Below, piece by piece: positions 23,342 through 33,582 of a stretch of 64,000 nt of DNA. Numbering within the stretch: position 1 is the stretch's first letter; each line of letters opens with the position of its first letter. Made by a program: the position numbers and the translations under genes. The DNA comes from Vicia villosa. Taxonomy: Eukaryota; Streptophyta; Magnoliopsida; Fabales; Fabaceae. The notes under the pieces were generated by a model that saw nothing but the letters and a program-made list of their open reading frames with translations, was not told the DNA's origin and searched no databases. The stretch spans positions 1,089,140 through 1,153,139 of the forward strand of contig NW_026705157.1 of NCBI RefSeq assembly GCF_029867415.1, in the 5' to 3' direction.

Positions 23342-24388
23342 GGTTGGAGATGCTTTGTGTGAGAGGGATGATTTTTGGACAATTTTGAGTTTGAGGAATT
23401 AGGGTTAGCCGTACCAAATGTGATGAGAATGAGAGGGAATGCAAGAATGGAATGTTTTGAATGAATGAGAATGGGTCGGGTCGACCTAACAGACCCAAAT
23501 CTGGAAAAATGACAGCAGTAGGTCGACCTAAAGTGAGGCTGGGTCGACCTAACAGAAGTAACAAAAAAAAATGACCAATTTAGGTCGACCTAAATTGTGA
23601 GTAGGTCGACGCAACTGGACCTTTTTAGTTTCTGTAAAGAAAGTTCTTCTGTAGGTCGACTCAAATACAGAGTAGGTCGACCTAAGTTTCCTTAAATGAT
23701 GAAAATGCCTTAGAAATGTTTCTATATGATGTATTTTTGTTTTGTCATTTGCTTGAATGCCCAAACATTGTATGTTATGAATGAAAATGATGAACACATA
23801 TACATATGTATTTGAGAAGAGTAGATAAGAACACATGAAGTCACTATAAGCATGTTAATTGATAGCATATTATAGCATCAATAAATTTTTTGGAAGTGAA
23901 CAATAAACATGTTACCGCTTTCTCAATATGTAGGTGTTTTGTCATCATTGTGTGGAGTCTTCTTGTTAGTGTGCCATACTCCTAGATTTGATGATGAATT
24001 GTTTTGATGGAATGTTTCACAGGTTGATTTGCTTGATTTTTGCGAAAAACTCATCTAGTATCGATTACTTGATGTTCTCCCGGATGCGGGACATAGTCCC
24101 AAACAATATTCTGCTAAGAATAGGTTTAAAATCTCTTTGCAATGCAACTTGCCAATTTGCACATCAAGTAATGCGTCCTATGTGTTTTTCGGGTTAACTG
24201 TATTTGTAATGTATCTTATACATTTGTGATGGCCAGAACACCTACATTTCCTCTGCCAAGTATGGTTCTTCAATCTGTCTTCATAGATGACATACCAAGA
24301 GTGGTATGTCTTCCTTTATGTGTCTTGAGCACCAGCTGTCAAGGAACCACCACCTTTCGGCGATGTCAAGACACATTTCCTGCGAAAT
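23342..24388 (-). other. Element B spacer between gag and extra ORF
   Basis: Non-coding. It contains AGGTCGACCT palindrome pairs near 23478-23690, a long AT-rich stretch, and the pol remnant near 24320-24355 (reverse of the WFLDSWCSRHI remnant in element A). The sequence around 24005-24015 is the site at which element B is inserted in element A. Confidence 0.75.
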
Positions 24389-26128
24389 TTAAATTAGAGT
24401 GGAAGGTCCCCAATCTTCATTGGGTCCTGGATGGTGAGTACACAATTTGTTGCACTTAGGCAACCATTGAAATACTCCTTTAGGAACTAAAATTCTCCTA
24501 AATTTGCATTTTTCAATGGTATGTCCCTTTTTGCAACAATAATGACAGGTAATATGATGAGAATATGGAGTTTTGCTAGTTGATACTTTTGGTACAAAAG
24601 TGTATTTACTATATAAAGGAGTATACGATCTTTTGAACTTATTTGGATCAACCGCAAAAGTCACTTTTGGTTGTAGAGCCTTGTCTAACTTGGCTTTTAG
24701 ATCTCTTACTTCTTTTTGCCAAATGTGACATGTCTCACAACCAAACCATGATGTAGGATCTATTTCAACTTTGTCCTTTTGAATGTCTAGCATAGATTGT
24801 TTTAAAGCTTCCATATCCTTTTCGGTTTTCTCAACTTTTGATTCAAGATATGAAAATATTTTCTTATTTGAGGCCAAAAGTTTGAAAGCTTTAATTGCAT
24901 CTCTATGTAATTCTTCAAAAGCAAGTTTTAGTTGAGAATGAGATACCTTATCTACGAGTTCAGGTTTAAGATGACTTACAGCTTTCTTTTTCTTGTTTTG
25001 ATGAGCCATGAAACATAGGTTTGCTGATTCTTCTTCATCGCTTGATGAGCTTTCACTAGATGAATCACTTTCCCATGCTATGTAAGCTTTTTTAGATTTG
25101 TTATGACCTTTGCTTTGGTTCTTCTCCTTTTCTTTCTTAAGGTATGGACAATCCGGTTTGTAGTGACCGGCTTTCCCACAATTGAAGCAAAGACCTTTGA
25201 TCTTTCCTTTGTTGTCGTCATCTTGTTTGAACATGTTTGATTGCTTTCTATAGTTGATCAAGCCTTTGTCGGAATTTTTTGCTCCATTTTTCTTTAGATA
25301 TTTGTTGTATCTTCGCACAAACAGTCCCATTTCCTCATCATCGGAGTCTTCGTCATCACTTGTGTCACTATCCTTTGGCTCTCGTTTTGAGGTCTTGGAG
25401 CTCGAAGCTTTTAGAGCTATTGACTTCTTCTCTACCTCTTTCTCCATGTTCTTTTCTTTCTTTGTCCTTTTCTCATGCATGTCAAGGCATTTAAGGTGTT
25501 GTTCATGTTCCTCTAGTTTACCAAATAGAGTTGTGATGTCTAAAGTGTTTAGATCATTTGCTTCCTTTATTGCTGTAACTTTGGGTTGCCATTCCCTGTT
25601 CAAGCATCTTAAGATTTTGTTAGTAGCAACTGCATTGGAAACAGGTCTATCAAGTGAATTTAACCGATTTTTCAGATGAACGAATCTCTTCTGCATGTTT
25701 TCGATGGATTCACCATCTTCCATGTGGAAGAGTTCGAACTCTTGAGTTAACGTATTGATCCTAGCTAGTTTGACATCATCCGTTCCCTCGTGGGCAACTT
25801 GCAATGTGTCCCACATAGCTTTATCTGATCTACAATGGGAAACGCGATAGTATTCATCAACTCCTAGAGCTGAGATTAGAATGTTTCTCGCTTTCCAATC
25901 GTATGCATATCTCTTTTCATCTTCAGCATCCCAAGTATTTTCTGGTTTTGGAACAACTGCACCAGCTGCATTTGTCATGGTGATCTGAAAGGGACCATTG
26001 ACAATAGCTGTCCAGATGTTCCTATCAATTGCATTGATGTGGACACACATACAATCCTTCCAATAGCCATAGTTTTCACCGTTGAAAACTGGAGATCTAT
26101 TATGAGCCCCTTTAGGTCCGGAAGCCAT
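24389..26128 (-). CDS. Element B gag, 579 residues, intact
   Basis: The ATG at 26128 is chosen because it starts MASGPKGAHNR just inside the 5' LTR; a longer GTG-led frame to 26182 overlaps the primer site. Parts in order: gag N-terminus with FNGENYGYWKD, UBN2-like helical region, acidic Ser-rich linker, zinc knuckle CFNCGKAGHYKPDC (about residue 315), Lys/Ser-rich linker, coiled-coil-like part, second knuckle-like CHYCCKKGHTIEKC (about residue 530). A second knuckle far downstream is unusual for a copia gag and may stem from pol loss and gag extension. It could coat its own RNA and be moved by a related pol. Confidence 0.92.
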   Translation of the reverse strand: MASGPKGAHNRSPVFNGENYGYWKDCMCVHINAIDRNIWTAIVNGPFQITMTNAAGAVVPKPENTWDAEDEKRYAYDWKARNILISALGVDEYYRVSHCRSDKAMWDTLQVAHEGTDDVKLARINTLTQEFELFHMEDGESIENMQKRFVHLKNRLNSLDRPVSNAVATNKILRCLNREWQPKVTAIKEANDLNTLDITTLFGKLEEHEQHLKCLDMHEKRTKKEKNMEKEVEKKSIALKASSSKTSKREPKDSDTSDDEDSDDEEMGLFVRRYNKYLKKNGAKNSDKGLINYRKQSNMFKQDDDNKGKIKGLCFNCGKAGHYKPDCPYLKKEKEKNQSKGHNKSKKAYIAWESDSSSESSSSDEEESANLCFMAHQNKKKKAVSHLKPELVDKVSHSQLKLAFEELHRDAIKAFKLLASNKKIFSYLESKVEKTEKDMEALKQSMLDIQKDKVEIDPTSWFGCETCHIWQKEVRDLKAKLDKALQPKVTFAVDPNKFKRSYTPLYSKYTFVPKVSTSKTPYSHHITCHYCCKKGHTIEKCKFRRILVPKGVFQWLPKCNKLCTHHPGPNEDWGPSTLI

Positions 26129-26183
26129 CTTTCCAATAAGTGTTTCACGTAGCACGGAATCAACCAGAGCTCTTGATGCCACT

Positions 26184-27614
26184 TGTTAGACGCTGGCCTT
26201 AGGATCTAGAGGGGGGGTGAATAGATCGTTCACAGTTTTACGGATTTAAACGACTTTTCAGCGGAAGTGATTCTGAATCGACTCGCGTCTATTCCGAACC
26301 ACTATCGAAACGATTATATATGTGTTTAAAAACCAGTCAAAGACTTGAGGTGAATGATAAGAGTATATGTTGCAGAATCAAAGCGTTTCTCTTATTGAAA
26401 ATCAGATTAACTTTTTGTATGATGGACAATGTTTGCAATGCAGTAAGAGTGATAGAAACAAATATACAAACACTTGGTGATAATGATCAAATTGAAGGTG
26501 ATTCAATGTGTGGTGGATTGTGATGTTTATGTAAGTTCTTAATTCACAATCTTAACACTCGAATCGTTGATCAATTTGCTATTATAACCGAATATGAACA
26601 GAATGTAAATGAAAAGGTAAAAGCGACAAGAACACGATATTTGTTTAGGCAGTTCGTCGATCGTCCTCGCTACGACTACGTCTGCCCCCAATTCCAAATT
26701 GAAATTGGGTAATCTTTCATTAATGTTGAAAGTAGTATATACAAAGAAGATAACAAAGCGATAAACGATAAACCAATTATGTCGATCCTTTGAATCTTCT
26801 TCCCCCTTAATCTTGAGCAAGATCAAGGTTATCCAAGAGCTTCACTTTGATTCCCTTATGCAGTGTCTTGATTCCTTGAACTCCCCGTTCCTCAATCGTT
26901 ACACTCAGCCGAATCCTCAATGAACGCCTCTTGATAAAAACCCCCAAGAACCACCCGTCGTGGAGGACAAAACCCGCAGATTTTATTCACCAACAAACCC
27001 CACAAACCTTCACCCACTAGGAATCTTCAATTCCGTTCCATGGAAGTTATCGAACTCATCACTAACCCGCAACGCAAGAATGATTATGTGTAATTGTGTT
27101 GGAGATGATGAAGAACGAAGATGAGAAGCGTTTGTGTATCTTTCAGTCGTTGGTGTTTTCTTGAATAATGAGCCTTTGATGATATATAAGATAGCTTAGC
27201 AGTTGGAGATGAGAGAAACAGAATTTTTGGCATTCTTGATCAGTTAGGTCGACCTCTTGTAGAGGTTAGGTCGACCTAGCAGTGCTTGCTGAAGTTTGCT
27301 CCCAGTTAGGTCGACCTGTTGAAGGAGTAGGTCGACCAGAATCCTCTTCTGATGCGTTCTGGGAACATTTTCTTAGATTAGGTCGACCTAGTTGTTATGT
27401 AGGTCGACCTAGCAGCAGTATATGTATTTTTCTTCATTTTAGGTCGACCTGGGTTGACAGTAGGTCGACCTAACTGCTGATTTTCTGCATTTTCCTTGTT
27501 CAGCTTGTGTTGAGTCGACCTATATGCATAGTAGATCATCCTGTGCTTTGTTTGGATGCTCATTTGAGTTTTCCATAAATCAAAAACATCTTTGAGTGTA
27601 ATCTTGTATTCACA
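26184..27614 (-). repeat. Element B 5' LTR
   Basis: 1,431 bp on the minus strand, plus-strand reading TGTTAGACGC to GTATTCACA. The reversed PBS-like site lies at 26169-26181. Carries the palindrome pairs at about 27244-27525. Followed by target duplication AAACA (27615-27619). Confidence 0.93.
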
Positions 27615-28292
27615 AAACATTCCATCAAAACAATTCATCATCAAATCTAGGAGTATGGCACACTAACAAGAGGACTCCACACAATGATGACAAAACACCT
27701 ACATATTGAGAAAGCGGTAACATGTTTATTGTTCACTTCCAAAAATTTTATTGATGCTATAATATGCTATCAATTAACATGCTTATAGTGACTTCATGTG
27801 TTCTTATCTACTCTTCTCAATTACATATGTATATGTGTTCATCATTTTCATTCATAACATACAATGTTTGGGCATTCAAGCAAATGACAAAGCAAAAATA
27901 CATCATATAGAAACATTTCTAAGGCATTTTCATCATTTAAGGGAACTTAGGTCGACCTACTCTGTATTTGAGTCGACCTACAGAAGAATTTTCTTTACAG
28001 AAACTAAAAAGGTCCAGTTGCGTCGACCTACTCATAATCTAGGTCGACCTAAATTGGTCATTTTTTTTTGTTACTTCTGTTAGGTCGACCCAGCCTCACT
28101 TTAGGTCGACCTACTGCTGTCATTTTTCCAGATTTGGGTCTGTTAGGTCGACCCGACCCACTCTCATTCATTCAAAACATTCCATTCTTTTCTTTCCCAC
28201 TCATTCCCATATCATTGTGTACGGCCAACCCTAATTCCTCAAAGTTCAAAGAGTGTCAAAAATCATCCCTCTCACACAAATCATCTTCAACC
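27615..28292 (+). other. Element A spacer, resumed after element B
   Basis: Continues the element A interior from 11214 after the duplicated AAACA. Non-coding. Holds three 21-bp palindrome pairs (about 27950-28115) and one single copy. Corresponds to 23342-24010 of element B in reverse. Confidence 0.8.
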
Positions 28293-29714
28293 ATGCCTCC
28301 AAAATCAAGAAAAGGAAAGGAAATTGCTTCTAGTTCATCATCTCAACCGGTAAGTGCTCTTGTTCATCCTGATTGTAGGGAAAATTTTGAGAATTGGCAG
28401 ATGAAAAGAAAAATTGTTAAGCAATATACCTATGATCCAAATCTTGTCAAAAACATGCATATCCCCGATGTCGCTGCTTTGATTGAACATCAAAATATTC
28501 ATCCCTTAGTGCAATGTGATACTCCGTACTGTGAAAATACCGTTAGGGCTTTCTATGCAGGATTTACAAAAGGGGATGGTTGTAATTTCCGTTTCAAAAT
28601 GGGCTCTAGGTCGCATGTTGTTGACAAACGGGCTTGGATTAGTATCTTTGGTCTGAAAATTGTAGGTGATGAATTCTGTATGGTAGACGGGGATGTACCG
28701 GGAAATTATGACCATGAGGCCTACATGAAGACTATCCTCAAAGACCCTTCTGTATTTGACAGACCTAATGAAACAATAACAGCCGGTCATCTAAATCGAG
28801 ATCCTAGGCTCTTAAATTGGGTAATCTCAAGAATCATTCGACCAAGGGCAGGAGGGTATTCAAGAATTGAAAGAAATGAAGTGGTGCTCATGTATCTGCT
28901 GTAAAATAGAACGCGTATACATTGGCCTCACTTCCTAGCTGCTAAGTTTCATGAGGTCCAACAGAAAACTACAGCCCTGTGTTATGGATCAATCATTCAA
29001 ACAATTGTCAATCACTTCGGCATGCGACTTGATCACTTACACTACACTCGCATACATCAATCTCAATAATTCTCACAAACCACCTTGACTCTTATGGGAT
29101 ACCATTGGAATCCAGTTAGGAAAACCTACTATCTCATTCAAAAGGGATCAGGGAAGGTTATCTACAACTATGATGATCCCACGGAGTTTGGAAACAATGC
29201 AGGAAATGAAGAAGAAGGACTTGATCAAGACAATGCAAATGATGATGATCATCACATGGAAGATGTTGCACAAGATACGGATGCAAATTGGAGATATGTT
29301 CCTTCACAACAAGAGGATATCCCTTGGAGATACACGGCTCCGCCTCCGCCAGATCAAACCAACATCATTTCCATGTTAGAAAATATGCAGCTCCTACAAC
29401 AACAACACTTCAACACACAACAGCTTCAATTCCAACAAATGCAACAGCTTCAACAAGATCGCCATGAAGAACAACAACAACAATATCAATCGTTGTACAA
29501 CTTGGTTCAAGACCACAAAAGCGATTTTGAAACTTTTGCCTCCAACTCTACTCTAAGACAGAATCAGTTTGAGGAAACGGCATTGCATCGTCATGCAAAC
29601 ATAAGTCAAAGCTTCAACACTCTTAACATGTCTGTGCTGGATCTGTTGGAACAAGTTGAAGAAGATCGACCTCACACATTTCAAAGAGGAAGGGGAAGAA
29701 GGGGCAGGCGTTAG
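28293..29714 (+). pseudogene. Element A extra ORF, two nonsense codons
   Basis: The ATG at 28293 and stop at 29712-29714 span 474 codons, the same as element B. TAA at 28902-28904 (CAA in B) and TAA at 29067-29069 (GAA in B) break it. Otherwise it is collinear, with the same basic N-terminus, central conserved region, Gln-rich segment and Arg/Gly tail. The acidic and Gln-rich parts have diverged more than the rest. Confidence 0.88.
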
Positions 29715-30145
29715 GATGGATTCTTCATCATATCATCATTTCATTGCATTTCATTTCATTAAGCATTATGTTAAAATTCTATATGATGTAGTACTTTTTG
29801 TGTTGTTTTCTATAAATCTCTTGGACTACTATGTATGTTGTGGTGTTTCTTTAAAACATGTTTGGCTATTATTGGTTCACTATCTACATGCTATCTATTA
29901 CTATGAATGCCGATATTTTCTTTATATTTCTCTTGTTACTCTCCTATTCTGTTTCTTTGTTTCTCTTTTTGATGTTGTCAAAGGGGGAGATAGATGCAAT
30001 AGATGCTGAGTGTACGGGGGAGTTTTGTGAAGAGATTGCTTGGTTGAGAGATAGATGCTGGATGTACGGGGGAGCCTTGTTGAGTCTTTATCACTTACTA
30101 CCAAAGTTTTGACTATTGGTTTGCCATCATCAAAAAGGGGGAGTA
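29715..30145 (+). other. Element A 3' untranslated region and polypurine tracts
   Basis: AAAAAGGGGGAGTA at 30132-30145 directly precedes the 3' LTR. Earlier GGGGGAG tracts lie near 29982, 30017 and 30066. No gene seen. Confidence 0.75.
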
Positions 30146-31040
30146 TGTGAATACAAGATTACACTCAAAGATGTTTTTGATTCATGGCAAACTCAAATAA
30201 GCATTCAAACAACAAGGCGGAAGCAGAAAACTCAAAGAAAAGCAAGCATTGATCACTCCTGACAGTACAGGTTGATCTACTATGCATATAGGTCGACTCA
30301 ACACAAGCAGAACAAGAAGAATGCAGAAAATCAGTAGTTAGGTCGACCTACTGTCAACCCAGGTCGACCTAAAATGAAGAAATCTACATATCAGTCTGCT
30401 AGGTCGACCTACACAACAACTAGGTCGACCTAATCTGAGAAAATGTCCCCAGAATGCATTTGAAGAAGATTCTGGTCGACCTACTCCTTAAACAGGTCGA
30501 CCTAACTGGGAGCAAAATTCTGCAAGCTCTGTTAGGTCGACCTAAGCACTACAAGAGGTCGACCTAACTGATCAAGAAAGCCAAAAATTCTGTTTCTCTC
30601 ATCTCCAACTGTTAAGCTATCATATTTATTGCCCAAGGTTCATTATTCAAAGCAACACCAACGACTGAAAGATACACAAATGCTTCTCATCTTCGTTCTT
30701 CATCATCTCCAACACAATTACACATAATCATTCTTGCGTTGCGGGTTAGTGATGAGTTCGATAACGTCCATGGAACGGAATTGAAGATTCCTAGTGGGTG
30801 AAGGTTTGTGGGGTTTGTGGGTGAATAAAATCTGCGGGTTTTGTCCTCCACGACGGGTGGTTCTTGGGGGTTTTTATCAAGAGGCGTTCATTGAGGATTC
30901 GGCTGAGTGTAACGATTGAGGAACGGGGAGTTCAAGGAATCAAGACACTGCAGAAGGGAATCAAAGTGAAGCTCTTGGATAACCTTGATCTTGCTCAAGA
31001 TTAAGGGGGAAGAAGATTCAAAGGATCGACATAATTGGTT
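30146..31040 (+). repeat. Element A 3' LTR, truncated
   Basis: Begins TGTGAATACAAG and follows the 5' LTR through CATAATTGGTT, then stops at 31040, about 895 bp into a 1,482-bp LTR. What follows is unrelated, and no target duplication or element terminus is evident at the break. Confidence 0.92.
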
Positions 31041-32939
31041 GACCACTCTTCTGCACAGTTGCCCACTCACTTTCTAATGTTACCTCTATCTTTCCATGCA
31101 TCTTCTTCTCCAGTCTTTGATCTCTTGGATCTTCAGTCTATTTTTTTGCGCATTTCATCACTCTTTGGCGATGATCCAAAAAATAACCTTAGGCTGACGC
31201 ATCGTCCAATACCATAGACACATCCATTATGCTAATTTTGATCCAATTACTTCTACCAATATATCTTGAAGTTTCTGTAAAAGAAAGCACTAACATTGGT
31301 TTTTTCATCCAGCGAATCCTACAACACAAATAAAATTTCATTGCCAAATTAAATTAACTATGATTAATAATGTTGAAAAAAGAATTTATGCGTGTAGCAT
31401 ATAAAGTGAACCTGCCTCTTGGTCTTTGGCGTGCTTTCTTCCATTTCTCATGGCGTGACATTGGAGATAGACTTCGATCAAAGCTTATAGAAGGATCTCT
31501 CAACACTTATTCTCTGTGTTTAATTTTTTCTTTTATCATTGTCTCCTCCAGGTTTTCATATTCCTCACGAGGCAATCTATAACGATAAATATTTTTTGCC
31601 CTTTTCCTTTTTTACTCATAACCAGGATATCAAGAGTGTAGCGAGACTCAACAAGCTCCCCCAAGTGTCCTTATGAATATTTTTATAAGTCACATATTGA
31701 GACTTTAAGTCAGTACTCTTTGGATTTGTAATATAATTCATTGTGAGTTGTGTTTTAAAGTTCATCCAACGCTCACCAGCATATGATATCCATTTATTTT
31801 CCAACTTATCATATTTTGGAAGAATAAAAACATTTTACCTTTACATAATAAAGTAGGTATTTGTATTCAACAAATCATATACTTGTAAAACAAATCATGA
31901 AAGTTAAAACAAATACCCCAAGATCTTTCCATATACTTGATTTTAAGTCACCATCAATCTGACTCCACTCATCTAACAAAATGCTCACTTTGCTTCTACC
32001 TGTCATACCTATTTTTGCCCTTTGTCCATTTCATACATTGATACATGGTTCGGTCCAAAACACAAGCCTTTTTCACCTTCCTTTATTGTTGTAAGGATGT
32101 TATAGTTGGATATTTTAGCAATATTTCATGTTTTGAGGGGCTCTAGATAAGTTAGCATGGATGGTAATCACGAAAAATTAGTTGGATTTCTTTGATAAAT
32201 TAGTTGGGTCCTTTTTAAGAGATAAAAAAAATTCATGTCAATCGTCCTCGTGTCTCTTCCTTCTCCCAAAAATACCATTAACTCTATACTTCTCCAAGAG
32301 TGAATACAAAATCATTGAACGTCTATAAGGTGATAAGGTGATAATCCAGATTGACAAAGGGCCCGATTGATTAATTTTTAGTTGGAAATGTCAAAGATTA
32401 TTTAGAAATTGTGATAAATATTGGGATTGGATTCATGCAACTGCCACGATTTTCGGTATTTTATTATTTAAATTATTGAGTGGTGGTAGTCTGGAATGGA
32501 TCAATCAAAGAGCTCTCAAAGAAGAAATGTAACATGAGTAAATTATCCTTTCTTAATTTTTAAATCATGTGTTTCAGGCTGTTCTTTCCCTTTCCTTACG
32601 GTAAATTATCTCTTCTTAATATATAATTTGTTTGGTCGGCCAAAAGAGTCTAATAAGACTGGTCCACAGTGAAGACTTAATTTAGAATCTACTCCTCCTA
32701 GAAATGAACAATAGCTAAATCTTCACCAAGAAACCATACACTACAACATGGCGTTGTGCTCAGATGATTTTGTATTCACTCTTAATTTAATTATTAGTCA
32801 GATGTCACGTCAAATGCCACCAAAACAAAATAATGGTGACTATTTTAAAATTATTTTATTAAATATATATTTCAGATTTTGTTATTTGGAAATTTTTTTG
32901 GCTACCTCCCAACCTTCTAGTCCACCTCTAGTGAAAAAT
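31041..32939. other. Mostly unassigned stretch
   Basis: AT-rich DNA with one Transposase_24-like remnant (listed separately). No other gene is supported. Short open frames at 31035-31217 and 32748-32954 lack domains. Confidence 0.5.
31370..31810 (-). pseudogene. Transposase_24 (Ptta/En/Spm)-like remnant
   Basis: The minus strand from ~31804 reads a segment with WMNFKTQLTMNYI and later YKNIHKDTW, and after a break SRHEKWKKARQRPRGRF at ~31480-31430. This is the spacing of the second-gene proteins of plant CACTA elements. Frames are shifted and stops intervene, so it is a relic. I see no CACTA ends beside it. Family assignment rests on pattern only. Confidence 0.45.
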
Positions 32940-32944
32940 CCAAA

Positions 32945-33510
32945 CTACCCCTGAATTCGAAAATGCATTTCCGAAATGCAAGAAAAATGTGTTTTCGGAG
33001 ATGCATCTCCGAAAGCGCCTTTTTTTTTTAAAAAATTGTCTTATTTCGGAAGTTCATTTCCGAAAACAACATTTCGGAAGTTCATTTCCGAAATACTGCG
33101 CGTTTTGCAGATTAAGCAAAACAGCCTCCCTCCCCCAATTCATTTACCCTAATCTTCTTCAAACTCAACCCCAAAGAGATTTTTCTGCAAACCACTTCCA
33201 AGCTACATCAAAGGCTCCATCTACTTGCTCTACTACATTCAAAAGTCCTTCAATCTATTCAATCGGTAAGCATTTTGATTTTAAGATCTATGATTAAAAT
33301 TTATATTAGGGTGTTTACAAATAGCAAAAAATGTATTAGGTTAGGTTTGTACTGATATTTAGGATGTTTAGAATGTGTAGACATAGGTTTGATTTAGGAT
33401 TTTGGGGTCTGCCATTGGAGGTTGCAGAGAACTTCTGCGCAGGGGTGTTTCGGAAGTTCATTTCCGAAAACACCTCCATTCCCAGTTTCGGAAATGAACT
33501 TCCGAATTGT
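32945..33510. promoter_or_regulatory. TTTCGGAA/TTCCGAAA palindrome cluster before the mobile-domain gene
   Basis: Several palindromes with arms TTTCGGAA and TTCCGAAA around a 6-base centre (GTTCAT or ATGAAC) lie at about 33051-33095 (two in tandem), 33448-33470 and 33485-33505. A perfect 22-bp palindrome is at 32993-33014 (half-site TTTCGGAGATG). They lie upstream of, and in the leader of, the gene at 33583. Role unknown. Confidence 0.6.
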
Positions 33511-33582
33511 ATCAGAAGTGCAATTTTTTTTAGTTTTTTCTGTCGTCTCACATATTAATCGATTTCAATTGTTTACAGGAAC

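Larger units (their letters stand above)
11215..27614 (-). mobile_element. Element B: intact pol-less copia element inside A
   Basis: Minus-strand copy of the element A family: 5' LTR 26184-27614, gag 26128-24389, spacer, extra ORF 23341-21920, polypurine tract at 21475-21488 (reverse), 3' LTR 21474-20160 plus 11328-11215. The 3' LTR is split by element C. Target duplication AAACA at 11210-11214 and 27615-27619. Without element C and its extra target copy it is about 7.57 kb. Both ORFs are open from start to end, unlike element A. It has no pol, so it could only be moved in trans. Confidence 0.94.
7564..31040 (+). mobile_element. Element A: pol-less Ty1/copia (Sirevirus-like), hosts B and C
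   Basis: The order is 5' LTR 7564-9045, PBS-like site 9048, gag 9101-10840, a scrap of pol, the insertion of element B, a spacer, an extra ORF 28293-29714, polypurine tract 30132-30145, then a 3' LTR from 30146 that stops abruptly at 31040. Sequence before element B (to 11214) resumes after it (27615), both sides sharing AAACA. There is no integrase, reverse transcriptase or RNase H, so movement would need another element's enzymes. Gag and the extra ORF carry three nonsense changes in all, compared with the same-length frames of element B. Confidence 0.9.

Noticed and set aside
11215..27614. Large inverted repeats (7564-10840 versus 24389-27614) first considered as one giant palindrome or a foldback element.
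   Set aside because: Exact AAACA duplications and the LTR/PBS/polypurine order show two elements of one family, one inserted in the other in reverse.
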